Both the position numbers and the translations under genes were made by a program. A stretch of 64,000 bases of DNA from NCBI RefSeq assembly GCF_025561425.1, contig NZ_CP094824.1, positions 186,001 through 250,000 of the forward strand, written 5' to 3'. The notes under the pieces were generated by a model. It ran no database searches. It worked only from the letters and a program-made list of their open reading frames with translations, and was not told where the DNA came from. Shown piece by piece: positions 27,202-36,528 of the stretch; position 1 is the stretch's first letter, and the number at the start of each line of letters is the position of its first letter. Source of the DNA: Mammaliicoccus sciuri (GTDB lineage: Bacteria > Bacillota > Bacilli > Staphylococcales > Staphylococcaceae).

Positions 27202-28176
27202 TTAATGAAATTGATAGCTATTATGACCTTTTGCGAAGCCTTTTGCTGTAAATAACCAAGAATCGCCACCACGTTCTATATCATTGGCACAAATGATTAA
27301 TTGATTTGTACCGGGTATAAATGCAGGATGTGTCGATCTTAACATATGTCCTTGGTCACGACCTGGCATTAATATTTGTCCGATAGGGTAACCACTTTTG
27401 TTAAAGACAAGTACTCTACCTTGACCATACATAGCAACATAAAGGTTATCGTCGCTATCAATGCAACAAGAATCAGGACCTTCATGACCTGTAAAATGAT
27501 ATGGAATAGATGCACCAAATGGTTCAATTGTCACACCGTCTTCTTCTAATGAAATACGATGTAATCTATTCGCATTTGTTTCAGTCACCCATAGTACACG
27601 TTCATCTGTACTTAATGCAATACCATTTGCTACTGCGATATTTTGAATAATAGGTGTAATCGTTTGATGATCAGGTGAAACATAATATACGCCACCAAGT
27701 GGATTTGTAGAGTATCCTCTAAAATCAGTAAAGTAGAATCCACCTTTACTATCAAATACTAAATCATCAACGCAATATTCTGTATCGATATCTGAAACGA
27801 TACTTTGTGGATTTTTGCCGTCTGCATCAGTCGCAAAAATACCACCAGAACTTTTGAAGTCACCTAAATAAGACATATATAATCGTCCGTCTTTATGTAT
27901 TTTAACAGAAGCTGGGTTAGTTTTCTCAGATTTAAATACTGTATTAACTTTTTTCTCAGGTAAATCTACGCGGAAAATAGTCCCGCCAAATACTTCGCAT
28001 AAGAAAAGATTATGATTTCTATCAAAGCATAAACCTTCTAATTGAAGACCTTCATCAGAAATTTTGAGCCAAGGTTCAGCTGTTACAGTTTGCAAGTGTT
28101 GTTCATGTGCAAGTAGTGGGACAGCACTTTTTGAAGCTTCCGTATAATATAAAGATGGTATATGTTGATCAGCCAT
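27202..28176 (-). CDS. drp35: Drp35-type lactonase
   Basis: A 324-residue six-bladed propeller of the SMP-30/gluconolactonase family. Calcium and active-site residues are seen in [22 protein letters not shown] (Glu near 48), [34 protein letters not shown], and [19 protein letters not shown] (Asn-Asp catalytic region). Drp35 in S. aureus is a calcium-dependent lactonase induced by cell-wall antibiotics. The length and the sequence match that protein closely. The adjacent mevalonate genes and fni are also its neighbours in other staphylococci, but a metabolic link is not established. Confidence 0.92.
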   Translation of the reverse strand: MADQHIPSLYYTEASKSAVPLLAHEQHLQTVTAEPWLKISDEGLQLEGLCFDRNHNLFLCEVFGGTIFRVDLPEKKVNTVFKSEKTNPASVKIHKDGRLYMSYLGDFKSSGGIFATDADGKNPQSIVSDIDTEYCVDDLVFDSKGGFYFTDFRGYSTNPLGGVYYVSPDHQTITPIIQNIAVANGIALSTDERVLWVTETNANRLHRISLEEDGVTIEPFGASIPYHFTGHEGPDSCCIDSDDNLYVAMYGQGRVLVFNKSGYPIGQILMPGRDQGHMLRSTHPAFIPGTNQLIICANDIERGGDSWLFTAKGFAKGHNSYQFH

Positions 28177-28336
28177 GATAATCGCTCCTTTAAGTTGTAC
28201 AATATAGAAAAGTACACATGTACTTTAAAGATGTGTTTAATATATATGTTTAATATTATCACTTTTAACTTACAATGAAAATGAATATTAAATTGCGAAA
28301 AATATGAATGATGTAAAAGATATTATAAACATATAA

Positions 28337-28372
28337 AAAACAGCTTTTCGAGAAGTGGAAAAGCTGTTTTTA
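28337..28372 (-). terminator. Intrinsic terminator after fni
   Basis: Thirteen-bp stem AAAACAGCTTTTC (28337-28349) / GAAAAGCTGTTTT (28358-28370); on the reverse strand it is 6 bp after the fni stop codon and precedes a T-tract. Confidence 0.9.
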
Positions 28373-28375
28373 TGA

Positions 28376-29422
28376 TTAAGCTTTAATTGATTTCGCGCGT
28401 TGCTCTACATATGTCTGTAATTCTGGAGACAATACATAGCTGATTGATTTTAAATCAGATACGTTTGATGCATTCAATAAATTAGCAATGACATGCATTT
28501 GTTCGATAAATTGTTTCATATGTTCAATTGTATCTTCTACACCATAAGCATCTAAATATTTGAGAACATATCCAGATAAGCCAACAGCTTCTGCACCTAA
28601 TACTAGAGACTTAATGGCATCGAGTGGGTTTTTAACGCCACCACTAGCTAATATGTGAATATCTGCATTTAATAATTGTGCTTCTAATAAGCTTTGAACA
28701 GTACTTTGTCCCCATTGATTTAAGAATGCCATATCTTTTAATGGTCTTCTTTGATTTTCAATGTCCGCAAAATTCGTACCGCCTCTACCACTAACATCTA
28801 CATATTGAATGCCAATATCTTTAACTTTTTGAATGGTTTCAGCACTCATACCGAAACCAACTTCTTTAATGATTACGGGTATATCAATATTATCTTGAAT
28901 TTCTTGAATGTTTGTTAGCCAATTTTCAAATTCAGTATCACCTTCAGGCATTATCAGTTCTTGAGGTGCATTGACGTGAATTTGTAAGGCGTCAGCATTT
29001 AGAAGTTCTATTGATTTCTTAGCTTTTGCATATTCAATATCTGCTCCGACATTACTAAATATTAGACCTTCAGGATTTTCATCACGAACTACTGTGAAAC
29101 TTGATTCAGCGTTAGGGTCTTTTAGAGCTGAATGTGTAGAACCTACAGCCATTGGTATGTTACAAGCTTTAGCGATTTGCGCTAACTCTTTGTTAATAGT
29201 TGCTGCTCTTTCACTTCCTCCCGTCATCGCATTGATATAAATAGGGTATTTAAAAGAGAAATGCGGAAACTTTACTGATAAATCAATTTGATTTTTATTA
29301 ATAGAAGGAATGGATTGATGTATAAGCTGTACTTTATCAAAATCAGTACTAACTGGTGAATACGTATCTAATGCCAGCTGAATATGTTCATTCTTCCTTT
29401 TGCTTCTTAATGAGTCGTCCAT
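28376..29422 (-). CDS. fni: Isopentenyl-diphosphate delta-isomerase, type 2 (FMN)
   Basis: A 348-residue TIM-barrel flavoprotein that interconverts isopentenyl and dimethylallyl diphosphate, using reduced FMN and Mg. The N-terminal SKRKNEHIQLAL, the FMN-binding MTGGSE (residues about 66-71), VGSTHSALKDP, QIHVNAPQELIMPEGD, VDVSGRGGTNFADIENQR and ASGGVKNPLDAIK are all present. Full family length. It completes the mevalonate route encoded just to its left. Own terminator; upstream is a 200-bp AT-rich intergenic region divergent from the broken osmolyte-binding gene. Confidence 0.95.
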   Translation of the reverse strand: MDDSLRSKRKNEHIQLALDTYSPVSTDFDKVQLIHQSIPSINKNQIDLSVKFPHFSFKYPIYINAMTGGSERAATINKELAQIAKACNIPMAVGSTHSALKDPNAESSFTVVRDENPEGLIFSNVGADIEYAKAKKSIELLNADALQIHVNAPQELIMPEGDTEFENWLTNIQEIQDNIDIPVIIKEVGFGMSAETIQKVKDIGIQYVDVSGRGGTNFADIENQRRPLKDMAFLNQWGQSTVQSLLEAQLLNADIHILASGGVKNPLDAIKSLVLGAEAVGLSGYVLKYLDAYGVEDTIEHMKQFIEQMHVIANLLNASNVSDLKSISYVLSPELQTYVEQRAKSIKA

Positions 29423-29623
29423 TCATTTATCCTCCGTGCGTCTATATGTTTAATGATATATTTTATCTTAATACACATTATAGCAGTTGTATAATTGAAT
29501 ATAAACTAAACATTGTTATACATTCCGCTTCAAAATCTTTTTTCAAATACCCGAAAAATCAATCAAACAATTTATGCTAATATTAATACTATACAAATAT
29601 ACATAAAATGGAGGAGAATCGTT

Positions 29624-30535
29624 ATCAAATTTAAAAAACTTACTTTAATTTTAATTTGTACATTATTATTAAGCGGTTGTACTTTACCAGGCTTAGGTGG
29701 CGTATCGTCTGATACAGTGAAAATTACGGCGCTTGCTACAAGTGAGTCTCAAATCATGGCGCATATGATTCGCTTACAAATTGAGCATGATACAAAAGGG
29801 GAAGTAAAGCCGATAATTGTAAATAATCTTGGTTCTGCGGTAATTGAACATAACGCGATATTAAATGATAATGCACAAATATCCGCGACAAGATATACAG
29901 GTACTGATTTAGTAGGTGCTTTAAACTCTGAACCCATTACAAATACTAAAAAAGCTGAGAAAGCTGTTAAAACAGGTTTCCAAAAGAAATTTGATCAAAC
30001 ATTCTTTGACTCATATGGATTTGAAAATACCTTTGCATTTACAGTCACTAAAGAAACAGCTAAAAAGTACAATTAAAAAAAAGTTTCGGATTTAGCAAAA
30101 CATAAAGATGAACTAAGAGTAGCAAGTGATCCTACTTGGATTAAACGAAAAGGGGACGGCTATCCAGCTTTTTCAAAAGCGTACGGATTTGAATTTAAGG
30201 ATATTAGAACAATGCAAATTGGACTTGTATATGATGCATTGAAGAATAAGAGTATTGATGCCGCACTTGGATATACAACAGACGGTAGAATAGCAGCTTA
30301 TGATTTAGTGACACTAGAAGACGATCGTCACTTCTTCCCACCATATGACGCCAGTCCATTAGCAACAAATGAATATTTGGAACATAATCCAAAAGCTAAA
30401 AAATCTATAGAAAAATTAGTTGGGAAAGTATCCACTGAAAAAATGCAAGAATTGAATTATCGAGCAGACGGTAAAAAAGAAGAGCCCGCTATAATCGCAG
30501 AAAAATTTCTTAAAGCACATCACTACTTTGAATAG
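29624..30535 (+). pseudogene. Osmoprotectant (glycine betaine/choline) ABC substrate-binding lipoprotein, doubly broken
   Basis: GGAGGAG at 29610-29616 is followed at the right spacing by ATC (29624-29626), where an ATG is expected, so the start codon appears lost. The frame encodes KFKKLTLILICTLLLSGC, a lipobox at Cys18, and then an OpuAC-type binding domain (KITALATSESQIMAHMIRLQ). A TAA stop interrupts it at 30074-30076 after ETAKKYN. The same frame resumes with KKVSDLAKHKDELRVASDPTW and continues to a normal end at 30535. TTA to TAA would explain the stop. Intact length would be 303 residues, like OpuCC. No permease or ATPase gene adjoins it. Confidence 0.85.
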
Positions 30536-30545
30536 TTAATATAGT

Positions 30546-30583
30546 AAAAAGCAGGAACCACAATTGCGGTTCCTGTTTTTTTA
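30546..30583 (+). terminator. Intrinsic terminator after the osmolyte-binding gene
   Basis: Stem CAGGAACC (30552-30559) / GGTTCCTG (30568-30575), flanked by A- and T-tracts that extend it. Confidence 0.85.
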
Positions 30584-30693
30584 ATACATATTAAGGGTGA
30601 AATATAAGTGAGATAGGTAATTCTTGGCTTAAGTGCTGAGTAAAGCCAAGAGATTGTGGAAGTCTGTACTGAACCCAAAAATCTAAACCTTAA

Positions 30694-31617
30694 TTAGTAT
30701 ATTATTTCAAAGGTTTGTCTCCTGTAATTTTTGGGAGATAAGCCTTTTAATTTTGATTTGATTCTTTCGTTATTATAAAAATCGATATATCGATGAATAG
30801 CTTGTTCAAGGTCCTGAAAATCTTTAAATTCTTGGCCATAATACATTTCTTGTTTAAGTAACCAAAAAAAGTTTTCCATAACTGAATTATCTAGACAATT
30901 ACCTTTTCTAGACATACTCTGAAATATTTTATGGTCTTTTAATAATCTAGTGTATTGTGAATGTTGATAATGCCAGCCTTGATCTGAATGAATCGTTAAA
31001 CGATGATCTAGGTTTGGACGACGCTTTATCATTTCTTTTAATGGATTGATGACTATATCTAATGTAGGACGACTTGAGATTTTAAAGCTGATAATCTCTG
31101 AACTATATAAGTCCATAAAAGGTGATAAATATAATTTCTGACCATTCATTAATTTGAACTCTGTAATATCTGTTACGACTTTTTGAAATGGGAGACTTGT
31201 TTTAAATCTACGATTTAATATATTTTGAGCTACTTTACCAACTTTACCTTTAAAGGAACGATACTTACGACCTCTATGTGTGAACTTTGTACAAGTTAGA
31301 TTATGTTCTTTCATAATTCTTAGTACTTTTTTATGATTTACGATAAGACCTCTATTTCTTAGTGCTTGTGTAACACGACGATAACCATAGGTATGGTTTG
31401 ATTCTTCACATATTTCTTTTATTACTTGAATCAATGTTTCATCTTTATCAGCTTTACTAAATTTATTTATCCAATAATAGTATACAGATTTAGCTATTTG
31501 AGCGACTTTAAATAAGATACTTAATCGTATATTATATGTTTCATTTAGTTCCTTAATGACCTTTACTATTTCTGATTTTTGCTTCCGTAAATGTCGGTCA
31601 AGGCTTGTAACTTTTTT
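30694..31617 (-). pseudogene. IS3-family OrfB (DDE transposase), copy 1, uncoupled
   Basis: The DDE integrase domain is intact in the reading sense: VVTDITEFKLMNGQ (first Asp), TIHSDQGWHYQ (second Asp), and SVMENFFWLLKQE (Glu). The Trp in FFWLLKQE replaces a Gly that copy 2 and most relatives have beside the catalytic Glu, which may also harm activity. Normal expression needs a -1 frameshift from OrfA at an A_AAA_AAG site; that site has lost one A here, so the domain is no longer in a frame that OrfA can join. Its longest ATG/TTG-started frame begins at 31434. Confidence 0.7.
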
Positions 31618-32101
31618 GATAAGCTATACCTGCCTTTAACGTCTCATTTTCATTTCTAAGTCTTTCAAGTTCTTCACGTTCATTTTCATTTAAAGGTAAA
31701 TTTTTATTATCTGATTTAGATCGTTTTTTAGTCATAGTGTGAGATCGTCCCTTTTGTTTATTATCTATATCAAGACGACACTTTTCATCAAATTGATGTT
31801 GCCAATTGGCAATGATAATAGGATTAATAATTCTAAAGTGATTCGCAGTATCTTGATAAGACAACATATTTTCTTGTCTAAATTTTAAAACAGATAATTT
31901 AAATTCGCTAGTATAAACAGTATTTCTACTTTTTATTTCTAAACCTTCTTCTCCAAACTCTTTATATTGATTGACCCAAATCCGAAGGACAGACCAACTT
32001 GAAATACCATATTTTAAAGCAATTGTTCTATAACTTTGATGTCCTTCTAAATATTCTTTTACAAGTTTTAGTTTGAATTTAAATTCATATTTTTTCCTCA
32101 T
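31598..32101 (-). CDS. IS3-family OrfA, copy 1 (truncated end)
   Basis: HTH-type OrfA of 167 residues. ATG at 32101 with GGGGTG 8 nt upstream. The HTH lies in the N-terminal half (KLKLVKEYLEGHQSYRTIALKYGISSWSVLRIW) and a leucine-zipper-like helix near the C-terminus (NENEREELERLRNENETLKAG). In copy 2 the run before the frameshift site has seven A residues; here it has six (31612-31617), so the protein ends AYQKSYKP and the orfB frame is no longer reached by a -1 slip. This copy is probably unable to make the OrfAB transposase. Confidence 0.85.
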   Translation of the reverse strand: MRKKYEFKFKLKLVKEYLEGHQSYRTIALKYGISSWSVLRIWVNQYKEFGEEGLEIKSRNTVYTSEFKLSVLKFRQENMLSYQDTANHFRIINPIIIANWQHQFDEKCRLDIDNKQKGRSHTMTKKRSKSDNKNLPLNENEREELERLRNENETLKAGIAYQKSYKP

Positions 32102-32340
32102 TAGAATGCACCCCAATATTTTGATTTGTTTAGTTCAAATATTTGGGTTCACATCAGTCGTGGCTTAAGTGATGAGTAAAGCCAAGAGATGGCTGAAGTC
32201 GTGGCTTAAGTACTGAGTAAAGCCAAGAGATTGCTGAAGTCATGGCTTAAGTACCGAATAAAGCCAAGAGATCGTCCAAGTCATGGCTTAAGTGCTGAGT
32301 AAAGCCAAGACATTCAATATTTTCATTAATACTCTATTTA

Positions 32341-33585
32341 TTAAGCCCATCCTCTGAATCGTGTTGCTTCTGCTGTACGTCTAACGCCTACTACATAAGC
32401 TGATAATCTCATGTCTAGTTTTCTCTTTTGTGAAATGTCATATACTTTGTCAAAAGCTTCCACAATCTTAGTTCTTAATAACTGATTCACATCTTCTTCT
32501 GACCAATAAAGTCCTTGATTGTTCTGTACCCATTCAAAGTATGAAACAGTTACACCACCGGCACTGGCAAGTACATCGGGTATTAATAGTACATCATTTT
32601 CTGTCAGTATACGTGTTGCTTCTTGTGTTGTAGGACCGTTAGCCGCTTCTGCTACTATACTCGCTTTAATGTCTCCTGCATTTTGTGCGGTGATTTGGTT
32701 TGCTAAAGCTGCGGGTACTAAAATGTCACAATCAATTCCAAATATATCTTCGTTTGGAATAATGTTATCAAATAAAGGTGTGATTCTACCATGTTCTTTA
32801 CGAAGCTCTAATAAATGATCAATATCTAAACCTTCAGGATCATATAAAGCACCACGACTTTCTGAGATACATACAATTTTTGCACCTTTATCATGTAGGA
32901 TTTTAGCGATAAAGCTACCAGCATTACCAAATCCTTGTATAACAACTTTTGAACCTTCGATATTAATACGCTTACGTTTAGCCGCTTCTTCAATCGTAAT
33001 TACAGCACCTAATGCTGTTGCTTGTTCACGACCAAGTGAACCACCTAAAGAAATGGGTTTACCTGTAATGAAATTTGGTGCGTTAACTTTATGCATAATA
33101 CTATATTCATCCATCATCCAAGACATGATTTGAGCATCCGTATATACATCGGGTGCAGGGATATCTTTAGTAGGTCCAACGATTTGAGCAATTGCTCTAA
33201 CATATCCACGTGACAATCTTTCTAGTTCATTTTGACTCATGCTATGAGGGTCACATTGAATGGCACCTTTACCACCACCATAAGGTAAGTTAACGAGACC
33301 ACATTTTAAAGTCATACACATAGATAATGCTTTTACTTCATTTTCATCTACATCAGGGTGGAAGCGGACGCCACCTTTAGTAGGTCCCACTGAACTATTA
33401 TGTTGAGATCGATATCCTGTAAAAGTTTTTACAGATCCATCGTCCATTTTAACTGGAATACGAACTCTTAAAAATCTAGCAGGTTCTTTAATCAATTCAA
33501 AAAGACCTTCATCGTACCCTAATTTATATAAAGCTTGTTCAATTATATTTTGTGTAGAAGTTACAAGATTGCTATTTTCACTCAT
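32341..33585 (-). CDS. gluD: NAD-dependent glutamate dehydrogenase
   Basis: A 414-residue hexameric-type glutamate dehydrogenase, catabolic enzyme converting glutamate to 2-oxoglutarate and ammonia. Substrate-binding motifs GGVRFHPDVDENEVKALS and the catalytic lysine block LPYGGGKGAI, then PAPDVYTDAQIMSWMMDEY, are visible. The Rossmann domain carries VVIQGFGNAGSFIA and an acidic end of beta-2 (ISES), favouring NAD. Length and sequence resemble staphylococcal GluD and B. subtilis RocG/GudB. The start ATG 33585 follows AAAGGAGCG. The 41-bp hairpin array lies 30 bp beyond its stop codon. Confidence 0.93.
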   Translation of the reverse strand: MSENSNLVTSTQNIIEQALYKLGYDEGLFELIKEPARFLRVRIPVKMDDGSVKTFTGYRSQHNSSVGPTKGGVRFHPDVDENEVKALSMCMTLKCGLVNLPYGGGKGAIQCDPHSMSQNELERLSRGYVRAIAQIVGPTKDIPAPDVYTDAQIMSWMMDEYSIMHKVNAPNFITGKPISLGGSLGREQATALGAVITIEEAAKRKRINIEGSKVVIQGFGNAGSFIAKILHDKGAKIVCISESRGALYDPEGLDIDHLLELRKEHGRITPLFDNIIPNEDIFGIDCDILVPAALANQITAQNAGDIKASIVAEAANGPTTQEATRILTENDVLLIPDVLASAGGVTVSYFEWVQNNQGLYWSEEDVNQLLRTKIVEAFDKVYDISQKRKLDMRLSAYVVGVRRTAEATRFRGWA

Positions 33586-34095
33586 GACTGACGCTCCTTT
33601 GTCGGTTAAAATAATGTCTAAAAAAACATATTAAATAAAATCATAATACAAATGAAAATGGTTTTCAATAAAATAAACTGAATTTACTAAAAGTTCAAAT
33701 ATATATAATAATAAAATTTATTGTATTTTAATGTAGTGAGTATAAGTGGTTGGTAGTAATTGGAAGACGTGATATAATTCAATTACGAGCATATACAAAT
33801 ATAATGAAACCATTATATTTACTAGTGTGAATGAATCTTGGATAAATGAATTTTTGTCCAAGATTCTTCTTTTTATATAAACGAAGAGTCGTAGAAAAGA
33901 GGTTCATGAAGTCATAGTGTATATTTTATAAATTGAGTAACGGGGGAAAGAGAATATTGTCTGTGATGTGAGTTAAATCCCTAATAAACTCACGAGATCC
34001 ACAAAAACCTAACGCTCTCGCACATCCCAGCCCCTAACATGATTCAAAGTCTGCATCATTCTCTCATATATAGCACACGATTATTTGCAATATTA
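33586..34095. other. Gap between gluD and the AEC transporter leader
   Basis: No protein gene is seen here. It contains the gluD promoter area (33600-33740, AT-rich), a candidate small RNA (33750-33876), and one diverged hairpin unit at 33971-34008. An outer pairing GATGTGAG / CTC..GCACATC may enclose that unit. Confidence 0.5.
33750..33876 (+). ncRNA. Candidate small RNA with promoter and terminator
   Basis: TTGGTA (33750-33755), 17 bp, then TATAAT (33773-33778) forms a good promoter. Transcription from about 33785 would give roughly 90 nt. That RNA holds two hairpins: AATATAATG/CATTATATT near 33809-33831, and the terminator GAATCTTGGA (33833-33842) / TCCAAGATTC (33857-33866) followed by TTCTTTTT. 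No coding frame longer than eight codons fits. Not recognised as a known RNA family. Confidence 0.5.
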
Positions 34096-34178
34096 AAAAG
34101 ACGCCCCCAACATTTTTCTAAGAATGTTATGATATTACTATCAAAAACTTATCTTATACATCGTGGGGGTGTCTTTTT
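34096..34178 (+). promoter_or_regulatory. Leader hairpin masking the ribosome site of the AEC transporter
   Basis: AAAAAGACGCCCCCA (34096-34110) pairs over 15 bp, with one G-U, to TGGGGGTGTCTTTTT (34164-34178). The 3' arm contains the GTGGGGGTG ribosome site and the first bases of the TTG start codon. The 53-nt loop has an inner hairpin AACATT/AATGTT. The fold could act as RBS lock or as a terminator ending in TTTTT. No known riboswitch was recognised. Confidence 0.6.
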
Positions 34179-35100
34179 GTCTGAAATGCTCAATATTTTA
34201 CTAACGGTTATTGTACCGATTTTTCTAATGACGGCGTTAGGTTATGTGCTTCAAAAGCGTGTGAAACTTGATTTACGTACGCTCGCAAAATTAAATATCA
34301 ATGTGTTTGTGCCTGGATTTATTTTTGCGAAGTTTTACAAAGCTGAGTTAGCGGTCAATTTATTATTATTAATCATCGTATTCTTCGTTATATACATAAT
34401 TGCTTTATATATCGTCGCTTTTGCTATCGCCAAAATGCAAACTTTAGATAAAGGTAAAGAGACGACTTTAACAAACAGTGTACTCTTCTTTAACTCTGGT
34501 AACTACGGTGCGCCGTTAAATGATATTGTATTTAAAAGTGATCCACTCGCTATGTCTGCACAAGTTATTGTATTAACACTGCAAAATGTCTTCACATTTA
34601 CATATGGTGTCTTCGCAATTCAATCCGTTCAATTAGCTAAACTTAAAGCATTACTCAATTACTTTAAGATGCCCATTATTTATGCACTCGTTCTTGCAAT
34701 TATTTTAAACTATAATCATATTCCAATTCCTGAGTTCATGTGGACGACTGTCAGTTATTTGTCTGATGCTATGATTGCGATTGCTTTAATTCTTCTCGGT
34801 GCGCAAATTGCCAATATTAAACTTAATTTTAAATGGTCATCTTCTTATATTTATATCTTTATAAGATTAGTTGTTGGACCAGTTATCGCATTAGTCATTA
34901 TAAAATGCATGGGGTTAGAGGGTATTATCGCACAAACATTATTTATTGCTTCAGCGATGCCAACTTCCGTGAACAGTTCAGTTATTGCTCAAGAATATGA
35001 TAACTACCCAGCTTTAGCTGCAGAATTAGTCTTCATGTCTACGTTATTTAGTTCTATTTCTGTTGTTGCTGTCATTTATTTATCTTATTTAATTTTTTAA
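34177..35100 (+). CDS. AEC-family membrane transporter
   Basis: A 307-residue protein with about ten membrane helices of the auxin efflux carrier family. TTG 34177 is taken as start: GGGGG at 34165-34169 is spaced correctly and the family begins with SEMLNILLTVIVPIFLMTALGY. Internal duplications of five helices and the motif VLFFNSGNYGAPLND (Asn/Gly-rich, half-helix break) plus TLFIASAMPTSVNSSVIAQEY in the second half are typical. Members carry malate, malonate or other small anions, or unknown metabolites. Its stop codon overlaps by 2 bp the convergent monooxygenase stop. The strongly folded leader suggests tight control. Confidence 0.85.
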   Translation: MSEMLNILLTVIVPIFLMTALGYVLQKRVKLDLRTLAKLNINVFVPGFIFAKFYKAELAVNLLLLIIVFFVIYIIALYIVAFAIAKMQTLDKGKETTLTNSVLFFNSGNYGAPLNDIVFKSDPLAMSAQVIVLTLQNVFTFTYGVFAIQSVQLAKLKALLNYFKMPIIYALVLAIILNYNHIPIPEFMWTTVSYLSDAMIAIALILLGAQIANIKLNFKWSSSYIYIFIRLVVGPVIALVIIKCMGLEGIIAQTLFIASAMPTSVNSSVIAQEYDNYPALAAELVFMSTLFSSISVVAVIYLSYLIF

Positions 35101-35991
35101 TGTACATTTAAAAGTTCTTTAAATGTCTGACTTGAATAAGCTTCTCTATACAGTCCGCGTCGTTGTAATTCTGGAACGATGTATGTTACAAAATCTTCAA
35201 GACTATAAGGTAAAGTAGGTGGCATTAAATTAAAGCCATCAGCAACACCAGTCTTAAACCAAAGCTCCATTTCATCTACTATTTCTTCAGGTGTACCTAT
35301 TAATGTGAGATGCCCACCACCTGCATTGAGATAACCTAATAATTCTCTCACTGTAGGGTCGGTATCTTCTATAATTTCTAAAATCGTTTCATATCTGCCT
35401 ACTGGACCATCGAACGCTTCTACAGGTGGAAGTTCTGGGACAGGTTCATCCAGTGCCCATTTTGAACAATCTTGTCTAACAAACGTACTTAATTGTTTGA
35501 TGGCATTTTCAATTGGTAAAGCTTTATCTAATTTTTCCTTTTTGAGCAGTGCTTCTTCACGTGTTTCGCCAACATAAGTGACTAATCCTGGGAAGACTTT
35601 AATATATTTCTCGGGTGTATCACTTGCGCTGATAGCCGTATTTAATTTATTTCTATAAGCTTTCGCTTGTTTCAAATTCCATGAAACTGAATAAACCGCA
35701 TCTGCATGTTTGACGGCTAATGCAATACCTTGTTTGGATGCACCAGCTTGCATAGCGACAGGTTTGCCTTGTGGGCTACTTGGTGTCGATAACGGTCCAT
35801 TTACTTGGAAATAATCGCCAGAATGATGAAAAGCATGCACATGCTCATGATTAATCACTTTATTGTTATGACGGTCATGAACAAAGTCTTCTTTATGCCA
35901 AGATGTAAATAGTTTGTCCATCAACTCAGCAAATTCTGATGTGAACCCAAATATTTGAACTAAACAAATCAAAATATTGGGGTGCATTCTA

Positions 35992-36528
35992 ATGAGGAAA
36001 AAATATGAATTTAAATTCAAACTAAAACTTGTAAAAGAATATTTAGAAGGACATCAAAGTTATAGAACAATTGCTTTAAAATATGGTATTTCAAGTTGGT
36101 CTGTCCTTCGGATTTGGGTCAATCAATATAAAGAGTTTGGAGAAGAAGGTTTAGAAATAAAAAGTAGAAATACTGTTTATACTAGCGAATTTAAATTATC
36201 TGTTTTAAAATTTAGACAAGAAAATATGTTGTCTTATCAAGATACTGCGAATCACTTTAGAATTATTAATCCTATTATCATTGCCAATTGGCAACATCAA
36301 TTTGATGAAAAGTGTCGTCTTGATATAGATAATAAACAAAAGGGACGATCTCACACTATGACTAAAAAACGATCTAAATCAGATAATAAAAATTTACCTT
36401 TAAATGAAAATGAACGTGAAGAACTTGAAAGACTTAGAAATGAAAATGAGACGTTAAAGGCAGGTATAGCTTATCAAAAAAAGTTACAAGCCTTGACCGA
36501 CATTTACGGAAGCAAAAATCAGAAATAG
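35992..36528 (+). CDS. IS3-family OrfA, copy 2
   Basis: A 178-residue HTH protein from ATG 35992 with GGGGTG upstream. Two HTH-like units (about residues 5-50 and 55-100) bind the terminal repeats; a coiled helix (ENEREELERLRNENETLKAG) follows. Near the end, CAA AAA AAG gives an in-phase A_AAA_AAG heptamer (36477-36483), the known -1 slip site of the IS150/IS911 type. Slippage there fuses it to OrfB. Without slippage it ends in LQALTDIYGSKNQK. Confidence 0.9.
   Translation: MRKKYEFKFKLKLVKEYLEGHQSYRTIALKYGISSWSVLRIWVNQYKEFGEEGLEIKSRNTVYTSEFKLSVLKFRQENMLSYQDTANHFRIINPIIIANWQHQFDEKCRLDIDNKQKGRSHTMTKKRSKSDNKNLPLNENEREELERLRNENETLKAGIAYQKKLQALTDIYGSKNQK

Larger units (their letters stand above)
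30665..32156 (-). mobile_element. IS3-family element, copy 1 (1492 bp)
   Basis: Ends are TGTACTGAACCC (left) and GGGTTCACATCA (right), forming imperfect terminal repeats with TG/CA tips. A 3-bp duplication GTC flanks it (30662-30664 and 32157-32159). It carries orfA and orfB on the reverse strand. It is nearly identical to the copy at 35937-37429 but one base shorter. It is inserted in the 41-bp repeat array. Confidence 0.9.
30625..32311. repeat. 41-bp tandem hairpin repeat, five units, split by an IS
   Basis: The core TGGCTTAAGTGCTGAGTAAA recurs at 30625, 32161, 32202, 32243 and 32284. Removing the IS and one copy of its GTC duplication puts the first two units exactly 41 bp apart too. Each unit folds: TTGGCTT pairs with AAGCCAA across about 12 nt, then GAGAT and a variable tail GTGGAAGTC. 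The array fills the convergent gap between the osmolyte-binding gene and glutamate dehydrogenase. A single variant unit with a changed but still paired stem (GTGAGTT/AACTCAC, then GAGATCCAC) lies at about 33971-34008. Confidence 0.85.

Noticed and set aside
24081..29422. SCCmec or mecA-related insertion near the mevalonate genes
   Set aside because: The region holds only mvaK1-mvaD-mvaK2, drp35 and fni with normal spacing; no mecA, mecR1, mecI or recombinase is present.
30625..32311. CRISPR array interpretation of the 41-bp repeat
   Set aside because: Units are directly adjacent, with no unique spacers; it is a tandem repeat.
33971..34008. Possible CRISPR-like repeat
   Set aside because: Only one unit at this place with internal symmetry; no spacers between identical repeats and no cas genes in the window.
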